Below are positions 43,132 to 51,641 of a stretch of 64,000 nucleotides of DNA, one piece after another. How positions within the stretch are numbered: position 1 is the stretch's first letter; each line of letters begins with the position of its first letter. A model generated the notes under the pieces. The model was not told the origin of the DNA. It was given only the letters and a program-made list of their open reading frames with translations, and made no database searches. Source of the stretch: Pseudarthrobacter sp. IC2-21 (GTDB lineage: Bacteria > Actinomycetota > Actinomycetes > Actinomycetales > Micrococcaceae); the NCBI RefSeq assembly GCF_034048115.1, contig NZ_CP139145.1, forward strand, positions 1,488,001 through 1,552,000, written 5' to 3'. Made by a program: the position numbers and the translations under genes.

Positions 43132-43203
43132 CGCCGGCCCCGATCCCGCCACGTGACGCCGGCCCCGATCCCGCCACGTGACGCGGGCCCCGATCCCGCC
43201 GTC
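43129..43203. repeat. Three tandem 25-bp units after miaA
   Basis: The units at 43129, 43154 and 43179 begin TGACGCCGGCCCCGATCCCG. Units 1 and 2 are identical over 25 bp; unit 3 changes CC to GG at position 7 and diverges in the last few bases. The miaA stop codon lies at the start of unit 1. They lie in the gap before dapF. Confidence 0.9.
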
Positions 43204-43248
43204 GTCGGACGTTTTAGCCGATCCAGGCCGGGCCGGTAACCTTGGATC

Positions 43249-44193
43249 ATGGACGCAACCCCCGCAGAGACCACCGAGCCCGCCTACCGTTCGCTGGGCG
43301 GTCTTCGCTTCTCCAAGGGCCACGGTACGGGAAATGACTTTGTGCTCATCGCCGACCCTGACGGCGTCCACACCATTGACGCCGCGCAGGTTGCCGCGCT
43401 GTGCGACCGGCACCGCGGCATCGGCGGGGATGGCCTGATCAGGGCTGTTCCGTCCCGCTACCTGTCCGAGGGCCGCGAGTTGCTGCAAACCAGTCCCGAG
43501 GCGGAATGGTTCATGGACTACCGCAACGGAGACGGGTCCCTTTCAGAAATGTGTGGAAACGGCGTCCGCGTTTTTGTCCATTTCCTGCGCGCTGAAGGCC
43601 TGGTCAACCTGCCCGACGGCGGATCGCTGACCGTTGGAACGCGCGGCGGGCCCAAGACCGTAGTCCGCACCGGCGACACGTACGCCGTGGATATGGGGCC
43701 GTGGGAGTTCATCTTCCCCGGGGAGGCGACCGCCAAAGCCATGGACTCCCTCGTGACGGCGGACGGGCTCGAAGTTCCCCGCCCGGCCCTGTCCGTCAGC
43801 ATGGGCAATCCCCACACCGTGGTGGCCCTGGCGGAACTGTCCGAGCTTGAAGCCACCAGGCTCTTCACCGCACCGGTGGTGGATCCGCTGCCGGCCAACG
43901 GCACCAACGTCGAATTTGTGGTGCCCGCCGAGCCGCTGGTCCACGACGGGGTTGGCACTGTCACCATGCGTGTCCATGAACGGGGCGTCGGCGAAACACA
44001 GTCCTGCGGCACCGGCGCCTGCGCTGCAGCGGTGGCCACCAGGCACTGGGCAGGGGCCGAGGCGCCGGACTCCTGGCTGGTCAACGTGCCCGGCGGCGTC
44101 GTCGGCGTGAAGTTCTTCTCAGGCGCGGCAGGCCACGAGCACGTCGAACTCAGCGGCCCGGCAGTGATCGTGGCTAGCGGGACGCTTTCCTGA
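43249..44193 (+). CDS. dapF: Diaminopimelate epimerase
   Basis: DapF interconverts LL- and meso-diaminopimelate for lysine and peptidoglycan. The 314-residue protein has both catalytic cysteines: Cys102 in SEMCGNGVRVFVHF and the second in GETQSCGTGACAAA. The N-terminal FSKGHGTGNDFVLI block is also present. The start is ATG at 43249. Its last 20 bases overlap the end of the convergent methyltransferase gene. Confidence 0.96.
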   Translation: MDATPAETTEPAYRSLGGLRFSKGHGTGNDFVLIADPDGVHTIDAAQVAALCDRHRGIGGDGLIRAVPSRYLSEGRELLQTSPEAEWFMDYRNGDGSLSEMCGNGVRVFVHFLRAEGLVNLPDGGSLTVGTRGGPKTVVRTGDTYAVDMGPWEFIFPGEATAKAMDSLVTADGLEVPRPALSVSMGNPHTVVALAELSELEATRLFTAPVVDPLPANGTNVEFVVPAEPLVHDGVGTVTMRVHERGVGETQSCGTGACAAAVATRHWAGAEAPDSWLVNVPGGVVGVKFFSGAAGHEHVELSGPAVIVASGTLS

Positions 44194-44788
44194 CCCGCAG
44201 GATCCGGAAGGATTTTGCGGTGCTTTCACGCGTGACGGTGAAGGTCTCGTCCAGTTCCGCGGACAGCCAGCGCTGGAGCGAGTCAGAGCCGAGGCTCTTC
44301 TGCACCACCAGCCACGCTGAACCGCCGGGGGCCAGCCGGGGGAGCCACAGCCTGAGCAGGCCGTGCAGTTCATCTTTGCCGATCCGGATGGGCGGGTTGG
44401 ACCAGATGGTGTCGAAGCGCAGGCCGGGATCCACCGCGTCCGGGGTGCTTGCCACGACATTGTCCAGGCCCAGCAGGGCAGCGTTTTCATTGGTCAGGGT
44501 GATGCAGCGCTCGTTGACATCCACGGCGTAAACCCGGGCATGGGGAGCCCGCAGGGCAAGCGTCAGTGCAATGGGTCCCCACCCGCAGCCGATGTCCAGC
44601 AGGTTCCCTGTGGGCGACGGCGCAGGAGCTTCAGCCAGGAGGACCGCCGTTCCCTTGTCAATCCCGTCCGGGCTGAAAATTCCTGCCGAGGTCTGCAGCG
44701 CGCGCTTTGCCCCGGCCAACTCCACCGTGAGGGGCTTGCGTGTGAACGGCCCGGCGGGCGATGCGCTGAAATAGTGTGCGGACTCCAT
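44174..44788 (-). CDS. Class I SAM-dependent methyltransferase (RsmC-like)
   Basis: The 204-residue protein has the methyltransferase-small fold. It opens MESAHYFSASPAGPFTRKPLTVELAG, then has the SAM motif LLDIGCGWGPIALTLALRAP, the acidic loop VYAVDVNERCI, and the catalytic-type motif WSNPPIRIGKDELHGLL. NPP(I/F) and the order of blocks resemble RsmC and related 16S rRNA guanine methyltransferases, but the exact target is not certain. ATG at 44788 is chosen for the family opening; the frame continues upstream toward the hflX leader. The Shine-Dalgarno is weak. Confidence 0.88.
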   Translation of the reverse strand: MESAHYFSASPAGPFTRKPLTVELAGAKRALQTSAGIFSPDGIDKGTAVLLAEAPAPSPTGNLLDIGCGWGPIALTLALRAPHARVYAVDVNERCITLTNENAALLGLDNVVASTPDAVDPGLRFDTIWSNPPIRIGKDELHGLLRLWLPRLAPGGSAWLVVQKSLGSDSLQRWLSAELDETFTVTRESTAKSFRILRVRKASR

Positions 44789-44857
44789 AACTGGCCAGAT
44801 TAGTGGGCGATGCTGGACAAAGCGAAACGTACCGGGGAAAATCGCGGCCACCCCTTC

Positions 44858-44894
44858 TGCTAATCTTGAACCCATGTTCCTGATCTTCGAGTAG
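44858..44894 (+). promoter_or_regulatory. Extended -10 promoter and leaderless six-codon ORF ahead of hflX
   Basis: TGCTAATCT at 44858-44866 is an extended -10 element. Transcription would start about at 44873-44874, which is the A of an ATG at 44874. The tiny frame reads Met-Phe-Leu-Ile-Phe-Glu-stop (44874-44894), so it would be leaderless. An AT-rich AAAAT at 44838 in the position expected just ahead of a -35 region is compatible with, but does not prove, WhiB7-type control, known for hflX in other Actinobacteria. Confidence 0.5.
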
Positions 44895-45246
44895 CCGGCA
44901 CGGGTCTGCGCTGTCCATAGCCGCCCGTCCCCAAGCCAGTGCCCCACAGCGACGCAGGTATCAACCTCCGTTTGTGCGCCACAGGGCAGGTCTTCCGTAC
45001 CTGCCCTGCCGCAGGGCCAGACTCGAGTGATCAGCTCCGTGCCGGTCCCTGTTCTGACATTGCCTGCGCCACTTCCCTCACCCGTGCATCAGCAATGATG
45101 TGACCACCTCCGCGACGCCGCTTCAACCAGGCCGTGGAGCAGACCAGGAGGCCAGGATGACTGCAAGCCGTCAGCCCAGCGCGAATACTTCACCAGAGAC
45201 CAACAAACGGCACTATTCTGAAATTGCCGACCCTTCAAAGGAGAAC
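44895..45246 (+). other. Long hflX leader with two mutually exclusive hairpins
   Basis: This 352-nt stretch holds no credible larger gene. CAGGGCAGGT at 44982-44991 pairs perfectly with ACCTGCCCTG at 44999-45008. The 3' arm also begins a second hairpin, GCCCTG at 45003-45008 with CAGGGC at 45012-45017, so only one can form. Upstream short repeats (ACGGG/CCCGT at 44900 and 44934; AGGT/ACCT near 44957-44968) could switch them. The arrangement resembles ribosome-mediated attenuation leaders of antibiotic-response genes. The rest up to the start codon shows nothing specific. Confidence 0.5.
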
Positions 45247-46812
45247 ATGACCAGCCAGCCCAACACCGGTTCCGATCCAGCAGCCCAGGATATGAGTCCT
45301 GAGGAAATCCAAGCTGTCATCGACCGGATTCTCGCCAAGGATGTCCCGGCCAGGAACGTCAAAGCCACCGACGGCGAGAAGGCCGTGCTTGGCAGGGCCC
45401 AGGCCATTTCCCGCCAGGAAGACGAACACACAAGCTACGACGGCGACCAGCAGGATCTCGACGAACGCCGCGCGCTGCGGCGCGTGGCCGGCCTCTCCAC
45501 CGAACTCGAAGACGTCACCGAAGTCGAATACCGGCAGCTGCGGCTCGAAAGGGTGGTGCTGGCCGGGCTTTGGTCCGAAGGCACCCTGGCGGACGCCGAG
45601 AATTCCCTCCGCGAGCTCGCGGCTCTCGCCGAGACTGCAGGTTCGGAAGTCCTTGACGGGTTGGTGCAGCGCCGCGCCAAGCCGGACCCGGGCACGTTCC
45701 TGGGTTCCGGCAAGGCACAGGAGCTCAAGGACATCGTTATGGCCACCGGCGCGGACACCGTGGTGGTCGACGCCGAACTGGCGCCGTCCCAGCGGCGTAG
45801 CCTGGAGGACATCGTCAAGGTCAAGGTCATTGACCGCACGGCCCTGATCCTGGATATCTTCGCCCAGCACGCCAAGAGCCGTGAAGGCAAGGCCCAGGTT
45901 GAGCTGGCACAGCTGGAATACCTCCTGCCGCGCCTGCGTGGCTGGGGTGAATCGATGTCCCGGCAGGCGGGTGGCCAGGTGGGTGGTGCCGGTGCCGGCA
46001 TGGGCTCGCGCGGACCCGGTGAAACCAAGATTGAACTGGACCGCCGCCGGATCCGCACGCGCATGGCAAAGCTGCGGCGCGAGATCGCCGCCATGAAGCC
46101 GGCACGGGAAACCAAGCGGGCCAACCGCCGTCGTAATTCTGTGCCTTCCGTGGCGATCGCAGGGTACACCAACGCCGGAAAGTCATCCCTGCTCAACAGG
46201 CTCACGGACGCCGGCGTGCTGGTGGAGAATGCCCTGTTCGCCACCCTGGATCCCACTGTGCGGAAGGCTGAGACCTCCGACGGGCTGGGTTACACGCTGG
46301 CGGACACCGTGGGCTTCGTCCGGTCCCTGCCCACCCAGCTGGTGGAGGCGTTCCGCTCCACGCTGGAGGAAGTGGCCGACTCCGATCTGATCCTGCATGT
46401 GGTGGATGTGTCGCACCCGGATCCTGAAGGCCAAATAGCTGCCGTCCGCAAGGTATTCAGCGAGGTGGACGCCCGGAAGGTGCCCGAGATCATCGTGCTC
46501 AACAAAGCCGATGCCGCGGACCCGTTTGTGGTGGAACGCCTCAAGCAGCGCGAGCCCCGCCACGTGGTGGTGTCCGCACGGACCGGCCAGGGGATCGCCG
46601 AACTCCTCAAGGCCATCAGTGACGGCATTCCCCGGCCCAGCGTCAAACTGGAGCTGCTGATCCCGTACGACCGGGGTGACCTCATCAGCAAGCTTCACGA
46701 GACTGATGCCGAGATCCTCAGCCTGGATCACGGCGAACACGGCACCCGCGTGCTGGTCATGGTCCGGGAAGGCCTGGCGGCTGAACTGGAACCGTTCATC
46801 AACCATGACTGA
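45247..46812 (+). CDS. hflX: GTPase HflX (ribosome-associated)
   Basis: HflX binds and splits stalled or antibiotic-blocked ribosomes. The 521-residue protein has the N-terminal HflX domain with FLGSGKAQELKDIV, the glycine-rich linker GGQVGGAGAGMGSRGPGETKIE, and the G domain with AGYTNAGKSSLLNRL (G1), DTVGFVRSLPTQL (G3) and LNKADA (G4). ATG at 45247 with AAAGGAG upstream is preferred. ATG at 45157 also has AGGAGG, but the 30 codons between use unusually few G/C-ending codons. The end overlaps the helicase gene. Confidence 0.94.
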   Translation: MTSQPNTGSDPAAQDMSPEEIQAVIDRILAKDVPARNVKATDGEKAVLGRAQAISRQEDEHTSYDGDQQDLDERRALRRVAGLSTELEDVTEVEYRQLRLERVVLAGLWSEGTLADAENSLRELAALAETAGSEVLDGLVQRRAKPDPGTFLGSGKAQELKDIVMATGADTVVVDAELAPSQRRSLEDIVKVKVIDRTALILDIFAQHAKSREGKAQVELAQLEYLLPRLRGWGESMSRQAGGQVGGAGAGMGSRGPGETKIELDRRRIRTRMAKLRREIAAMKPARETKRANRRRNSVPSVAIAGYTNAGKSSLLNRLTDAGVLVENALFATLDPTVRKAETSDGLGYTLADTVGFVRSLPTQLVEAFRSTLEEVADSDLILHVVDVSHPDPEGQIAAVRKVFSEVDARKVPEIIVLNKADAADPFVVERLKQREPRHVVVSARTGQGIAELLKAISDGIPRPSVKLELLIPYDRGDLISKLHETDAEILSLDHGEHGTRVLVMVREGLAAELEPFINHD

Positions 46813-48862
46813 GCTCGTGGCAGGGGAAATTTCCGGTACGGCCGGCGAGCAGTTCGTCCTCGAACTGCTCGACCGTGCCGTCGCCGGAATGGGTGGCCAG
46901 AGCCGGGCCGGCCAGCATGAAATGGCCCGGCAGGTGGCGAAAGCCATCGAAACCGGCGATCACCTCCTGGTTCAGGCCGGCACCGGCACGGGAAAGTCCC
47001 TGGCCTATCTGATTCCCCTTATTGCGCATTCCCTCGTCAGCGACAAGCCCACGCTGGTTTCCACTGCAACCCTGGCCCTGCAAACCCAGATCGTGGGCCG
47101 GGATCTGCCCCGGCTGCTCAAAACCATCACGCCTGCCCTGGACCGCCCCGTTAAGGTGGCACTGGTCAAGGGCCGCTCCAACTACGTCTGCCGGCACAAA
47201 CTCGAAGGCGGGTTCCCGTCCGAGGAGCCTGCCGAGGGTCAGCTGTTCTCCCTCGGCGAAGACACCAGTGTGCCGCATTTCGCCGCCGCCCTCGGCGGAC
47301 CGTCGTCGCAGCTGGGCAAGGAAGTGGTGCGGCTGCGCGAGTGGGCGGAAAAAACCACCACCGGAGACCGGGACGAGCTCCTTCCCGGCGTCACGGACCG
47401 GGCCTGGCGGCAGGTCTCGGTAACCTCGATGGAATGCCTGGGCGCGCAGAAGTGCCCCATGGCGGCCGAGTGTTTCAGCGAACTGGCCCGCCACGATGCC
47501 GCCGAGGCTGACGTCGTGGTCACCAACCACGCCATGCTGGCCGTCAGCGCGTTCGAGGGCCTGGCCGTGCTGCCCGAATACGACGTTGTGGTGGTGGATG
47601 AGGCCCACGAGCTCCAGGACAGGGTGACCGGTGCCGTGTCCGGCCAGCTTTCCGTGGCCATGGTCCACGCCGCGGCGGCCGGCGCCCGGAAGCACACCGC
47701 CATCACGGTTGACGCCCTCAATGCTGCCGCCGCCAACCTCGAACTTGCGCTGGCCGGGGTTCCGAACGGGCTCCTTCCCAATGGCCTCAATGACGAACAG
47801 CTGGACTGTGTGGATCAGCTGCGGGAGGCCTGCCGGGCAGCCCTGTCAGATTCCAAAGGTGATGGGAGCCAAACGGCCGACGGCGGGCGGCAGCTTGCCC
47901 GCTCGCGGCTGATGCTGATCCTTGAACTGTGTGAACGCCTCCTGATTGCCCGCGAGAACCGTGAAGTGGTCTGGTTTTCCCGCGCCAGTTCCTTCGATCC
48001 ACAGCAGGGTTATTCGCAGCCGGACGAGACGGCGCCGGCATTGATCAACATCGCGCCGCTCAGTGTTGCCGGGAAGTTGCGGGAGGGGCTGTTCGCCGGC
48101 CACACCGTGGTGCTCACATCGGCGACCCTGGCCATCGGCTCAGCCTTCGAACCGGCCGCGGGAGGCCTGGGCCTGGTAGGGGAGGGCGCACCGAGCTGGA
48201 CCGGCATCGACGTCGGCTCGCCCTTTGACTACCCCAAGCAGGGAATCCTCTACGTCGCCGGACATCTGCCCAAGCCCGGCCGCGGCGCGTCACCGGAGTC
48301 ACTGGACGAGTTGGAGGCCCTGATCCGGGCCTCAGGCGGCGGTGCCCTGTGCCTCTTCTCATCGCGCCGTGCAGCCGAAGAGGCGGCGGAAGCGATGCGC
48401 CCGCGGCTCGGCCTGAGCATTCTCTGCCAGGGCGATTCCACCATGACGGCGCTCGTGAAGCAGTTCGCTGATGAGCCCGACACCTGCCTCTTCGGCACCA
48501 TGTCCCTGTGGCAGGGGGTTGACGTTCCCGGCGGGTCGTGCCGGCTGGTGGTGATCGACCGCATTCCGTTCCCGCGGCCTGACGATCCGCTCATGACGGC
48601 CCGCTCCCGCGCCGTGGCCCAGGCCGGCGGCAACGGTTTTATGGCGGTCTCAGCCACGCATGCAGCCATCCGCCTCGCCCAGGGCGCAGGCCGGCTGATC
48701 CGTTCGACGGGGGACAAGGGCGTCGTGGCCGTACTGGATTCGCGTCTTGCCACGGAACGCTACGCCGGCTTCCTTCGTGCTGCGCTCCCGCCGTTCTGGC
48801 CCACGACAGACCGCAAGACAGCTTTTGCAGCCCTTGAGCGGCTGGCGGGCAAAGGCGCCTGA
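46805..48862 (+). CDS. ATP-dependent DNA helicase, DinG/XPD type with iron-sulfur cysteines
   Basis: The 685-residue superfamily-2 helicase has Walker A LVQAGTGTGKSLAYL, Walker B (DEAH) VVVVDEAHELQD, motif VI QGAGRLIRSTGDKG, and four cysteines (one in NYVCRHKL, three in MECLGAQKCPMAAECF) that match the 4Fe-4S insert of XPD/DinG helicases. Such enzymes unwind 5'-to-3', including R-loops and D-loops. ATG at 46805 overlaps the hflX stop. It runs convergently to lexA, with the stops 3 bases apart. No SOS box is seen before the hflX unit. Confidence 0.92.
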   Translation: MTELVAGEISGTAGEQFVLELLDRAVAGMGGQSRAGQHEMARQVAKAIETGDHLLVQAGTGTGKSLAYLIPLIAHSLVSDKPTLVSTATLALQTQIVGRDLPRLLKTITPALDRPVKVALVKGRSNYVCRHKLEGGFPSEEPAEGQLFSLGEDTSVPHFAAALGGPSSQLGKEVVRLREWAEKTTTGDRDELLPGVTDRAWRQVSVTSMECLGAQKCPMAAECFSELARHDAAEADVVVTNHAMLAVSAFEGLAVLPEYDVVVVDEAHELQDRVTGAVSGQLSVAMVHAAAAGARKHTAITVDALNAAAANLELALAGVPNGLLPNGLNDEQLDCVDQLREACRAALSDSKGDGSQTADGGRQLARSRLMLILELCERLLIARENREVVWFSRASSFDPQQGYSQPDETAPALINIAPLSVAGKLREGLFAGHTVVLTSATLAIGSAFEPAAGGLGLVGEGAPSWTGIDVGSPFDYPKQGILYVAGHLPKPGRGASPESLDELEALIRASGGGALCLFSSRRAAEEAAEAMRPRLGLSILCQGDSTMTALVKQFADEPDTCLFGTMSLWQGVDVPGGSCRLVVIDRIPFPRPDDPLMTARSRAVAQAGGNGFMAVSATHAAIRLAQGAGRLIRSTGDKGVVAVLDSRLATERYAGFLRAALPPFWPTTDRKTAFAALERLAGKGA

Positions 48863-48864
48863 GG

Positions 48865-49611
48865 CTACAGCGATCGAAGGACCGAGACCACTTTTCCCAT
48901 GATGGTGGCGTGGTCCCCGAGAATCGGCTCGTACTGCGTGTTCTGGGGCAGGAGCCAGGTGTGGCCATCACGCTGCCGGAAGGTCTTGACGGTGGCTTCA
49001 TCGTCCAACAGCGCCGCCACAATGTCTCCGTTGGCGGCGTCGGCCTGCCGTCGGACTACCACCCAGTCGCCGTCGCAGATGGCGGCGTCCACCATGGAGT
49101 CGCCGGCGACCCGCAGCATGAACAGCTCACCCTGCCCCACCAGCTGACGGGGAAGGGGCATAACGTCCTCCACCACCTGGTCCGCGAGGATCGGTCCACC
49201 GGCCGCGATGCGCCCAACCAGCGGCACCATGGCGGTGTCCATGGCGGTGGGAAGTTCGGTGACTGTGCCGCCGGGGCCGTGCAGGGACGCGGGTTTGGCC
49301 GAAGCGCCGCTTTTGCCGGTTCCGCCGTCCAGTGTCAGGGGCATCAGAACTTCCATGGCGCGCGGCCGTTTGGGGTCCCGGCGGAGGTAACCCAGCTTTT
49401 CGAGTTGCGAAAGCTGGTGGGTGACGCTTGAAAGGCTGGCCAGCCCCACGGTGTCGCCAATTTCCCGCATGGACGGCGGGTAGCCGTTGTCATTCACGGA
49501 ACGCTGGATGGTTTCGAGGATCTTTTTCTGGCGGGCAGTGAGCCCCTTGGGGGTTCTCTGGGGCTGGCGGCCCTGGGGAGTCGCCTTGCCCTCGGCGGCT
49601 GGTGCTGCCAT
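48865..49611 (-). CDS. lexA: SOS repressor LexA
   Basis: LexA represses DNA-damage genes and cleaves itself when RecA is activated. The 248-residue protein has the winged-helix domain ([35 protein letters not shown], then [15 protein letters not shown]). The cleavage site is Ala137-Gly138 in GRIAAGGPI, and the catalytic pair is Ser172 (AGDSMVDA) and Lys209 (DEATVKTF). ATG at 49611 is preferred; a TTG at 49620 is possible. LexA-box-like sequences lie in the divergent intergenic region, consistent with autoregulation. Confidence 0.97.
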   Translation of the reverse strand: MAAPAAEGKATPQGRQPQRTPKGLTARQKKILETIQRSVNDNGYPPSMREIGDTVGLASLSSVTHQLSQLEKLGYLRRDPKRPRAMEVLMPLTLDGGTGKSGASAKPASLHGPGGTVTELPTAMDTAMVPLVGRIAAGGPILADQVVEDVMPLPRQLVGQGELFMLRVAGDSMVDAAICDGDWVVVRRQADAANGDIVAALLDDEATVKTFRQRDGHTWLLPQNTQYEPILGDHATIMGKVVSVLRSL

Positions 49612-49756
49612 GTTCGCCAATGCCTTTCGGTTGTCCCGGTTCCGGTCCGGCGGTTACGTGCCGGAAGGCCCGGGCTGCTTTGAATGTCAGACCCTGCTGG
49701 TCAACTACTGGAGTGGTTGATTCTTGACTCAAACGTAGGCCAGCCACAGGGCTTTT

Positions 49757-49772
49757 TCAAACATTTGTTCTA
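49757..49772. promoter_or_regulatory. LexA box nearest lexA
   Basis: TCAAACATTTGTTCTA fits TCGAAC-N4-GTTCGA with two mismatches (A for G in the left half, T for G in the right). It lies 146 bases upstream of the lexA start and 180 upstream of the LysM gene start. Confidence 0.65.
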
Positions 49773-49823
49773 GCGAGTCTCGACAATGTTCGTTGATAAG
49801 TGCTAAAACTGAGGAAGCAAAGT

Positions 49824-49839
49824 TCGAATATGTGTTCTA
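49824..49839. promoter_or_regulatory. Second LexA box, nearer the LysM gene
   Basis: TCGAATATGTGTTCTA matches the same consensus with two mismatches. A third, poorer copy, TCGAATATCCGCTCCA, starts at 49856. The 340-nt gap between the two divergent genes (49612-49951) otherwise shows no reading frame of its own. Confidence 0.7.
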
Positions 49840-49951
49840 CTCGTTGCCAGTGGATTCGAATATCCGCTCCACACTGAGGCTTTGGCGTCAGTGCATGGGC
49901 AACGTGGAGGCCACGCCGGGCAGCACAGTATGGTCCAGGAGGGCTCATCTC

Positions 49952-50350
49952 ATGTCAGCTATATCCGCATCACAGGATTCCCGTCCCCCGTTCGTTTCCG
50001 TCGCGCAGCTGACGTCGGCCCGGCGGAAGGAATCCCTGCCGCCGCTCCGTCTTACCCGCAGGGGCAAGATTGTCCTCATTGGCATCCCGCTGGTGCTCCT
50101 GGCTGCGCTCCTTCTTTCCCTGGCCGGGTTTCTCACCTCGCCGGCGAAGGCCTCGGATTCCGTATCCGATCTCTCCGTCACGCCCACCATGACCGTGACG
50201 GTCCAGCCGGGGCAGTCTCTCTGGGCTATTGCCGGCACCACTGCACCCCAACGTGATGCCCGCGACGTCATTGCGGACATCGTTCAGCTGAACAACCTCA
50301 CCGGCGGCGGTGTAGTGCCCGGCCAGCAGCTCTTTGTCCCCACCCGTTAG
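49952..50350 (+). CDS. Single-pass LysM-domain protein, candidate SOS division inhibitor
   Basis: The 132-residue protein has a cytoplasmic N-terminal tail, one transmembrane helix (KIVLIGIPLVLLAALLLSLAGFL, about residues 38-60), then an external LysM domain (TVTVQPGQSLWAIAG to VVPGQQLFVPTR) that should bind peptidoglycan. Its position divergent from lexA with SOS boxes between matches Rv2719c/ChiZ of Mycobacterium and DivS-like proteins of Corynebacterium, which slow division after DNA damage. ATG at 49952 has GGAGG ten bases upstream; the longer frame from 49793 runs through the LexA boxes and is not favoured. Confidence 0.82.
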   Translation: MSAISASQDSRPPFVSVAQLTSARRKESLPPLRLTRRGKIVLIGIPLVLLAALLLSLAGFLTSPAKASDSVSDLSVTPTMTVTVQPGQSLWAIAGTTAPQRDARDVIADIVQLNNLTGGGVVPGQQLFVPTR

Positions 50351-50462
50351 CAGCCGGCTTGTTCCGGCCCCGCGCGCCGCAACCGGGGGCGGCATACCGG
50401 GTTCCAGGCCGCCGGCAGCCGTCACATTTTTCGGCCGCCTGCTTCGGAACTAAACTGTTCAG

Positions 50463-51581
50463 GTGAATGACCAGCTAGAGCGCCTGAACCGACTTCCCCT
50501 CCGGACCAACCTTCGTGGCCTTGCGCCATACGGTGCGCCGCAGTTGGATGTCCCCATCCTGCTGAACGTTAATGAGAACACTCATGGCGTTCCGGCGGAT
50601 GTCCAGGCCGCCATCGCCGCAGCGGTAACGGAGGCCGCAGCCGGTCTCAACCGCTATCCGGACCGTGAGTTCACCGAACTCCGGGAGGCGCTGGCCGAAT
50701 ACCTCGGCCACGGACTCGACGCCGCCAACATCTGGGCAGCCAATGGCTCCAACGAGGTTCTCCAGCAGATCCTGCAGGCATTCGGCGGACCCGGCCGGAA
50801 GGCTCTCGGCTTCCCGCCCACGTATTCGATGTACCCACTGCTGGCAAGCGGCACCGACACCGAATACATCGTCGGCCAGCGCGCAGAGGGGTACGGCCTG
50901 AGCGCCGAATCGGCGGCGGCCCAGGTCAAGGACCTCCAGCCGAACATCGTCTTCCTGTGTTCGCCCAACAACCCCACCGGCACGGGCCTCGGCCTGGATG
51001 TGGTGGAGGCCGTCTACGCGGCCGGCGAGGCCAGCCAGACCATCGTGATCGTCGACGAGGCGTACCACGAGTTTGCCCATGACGGAACGCCCAGCGCGCT
51101 TACCCTGCTGCCGGGCAGGGAACGCCTGATTGTCTCGCGCACCATGAGCAAGGCATTCGCCCTCGCCGGGGCACGCCTGGGCTACATGGCTGCCGCGCCC
51201 GAGGTGACGGACGCCCTGCGCCTGGTCCGGTTGCCGTACCACCTCTCCGCCATTACCCAGGCGACGGCGCTGGCCGCGCTCCAGCACCGGACAGCCTTAA
51301 TGGCAGACGTCCGGGACATCAAGGAGCAGCGGGACCGCATTGTCACCGAGCTGACCCGGATGGGACTCAAGCCGGCGGCCTCGGATTCCAACTATGTCTT
51401 CTTCGGCGGCTTGGAAAGCCCGCACCAGGTCTGGCAGCAATTGCTGGACGAGGGCGTGCTGATCCGGGACGTCGGGATCCCCGGCCACCTGCGGGTCACG
51501 GCGGGAACTGAGAGGGAAACCACAGCCTTCCTCACCTCCCTGGAAGCCATCCTGGCCACCCAGGCGAAGCTCCCCGCCTAG
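50463..51581 (+). CDS. hisC: Histidinol-phosphate aminotransferase
   Basis: HisC transaminates imidazole-acetol phosphate to histidinol phosphate. The 372-residue fold-type I PLP enzyme has NENTHGVPADVQ, GLNRYPDREFTELREALAEYLG, ANGSNEVLQQI, FLCSPNNPTGTG, VDEAYHEFA, and the PLP lysine in VSRTMSKAFALAGARLGY. The start is GTG at 50463. It opens the histidine cluster. Confidence 0.96.
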   Translation: MNDQLERLNRLPLRTNLRGLAPYGAPQLDVPILLNVNENTHGVPADVQAAIAAAVTEAAAGLNRYPDREFTELREALAEYLGHGLDAANIWAANGSNEVLQQILQAFGGPGRKALGFPPTYSMYPLLASGTDTEYIVGQRAEGYGLSAESAAAQVKDLQPNIVFLCSPNNPTGTGLGLDVVEAVYAAGEASQTIVIVDEAYHEFAHDGTPSALTLLPGRERLIVSRTMSKAFALAGARLGYMAAAPEVTDALRLVRLPYHLSAITQATALAALQHRTALMADVRDIKEQRDRIVTELTRMGLKPAASDSNYVFFGGLESPHQVWQQLLDEGVLIRDVGIPGHLRVTAGTERETTAFLTSLEAILATQAKLPA

Positions 51582-51641
51582 ACTTGAAGTACCGGCGCCT
51601 CAGCGCGCCCCACCACTCCTGCGCTAAAGGACCAGATAATC

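Noticed and set aside
43129..43203. Short tandem units as a possible CRISPR array
   Set aside because: The units are directly adjacent without spacers and there are no cas genes.
49793..49951. A longer N-terminus for the LysM protein
   Set aside because: It would run through the LexA boxes and has no ribosome-binding site, whereas ATG 49952 has one.
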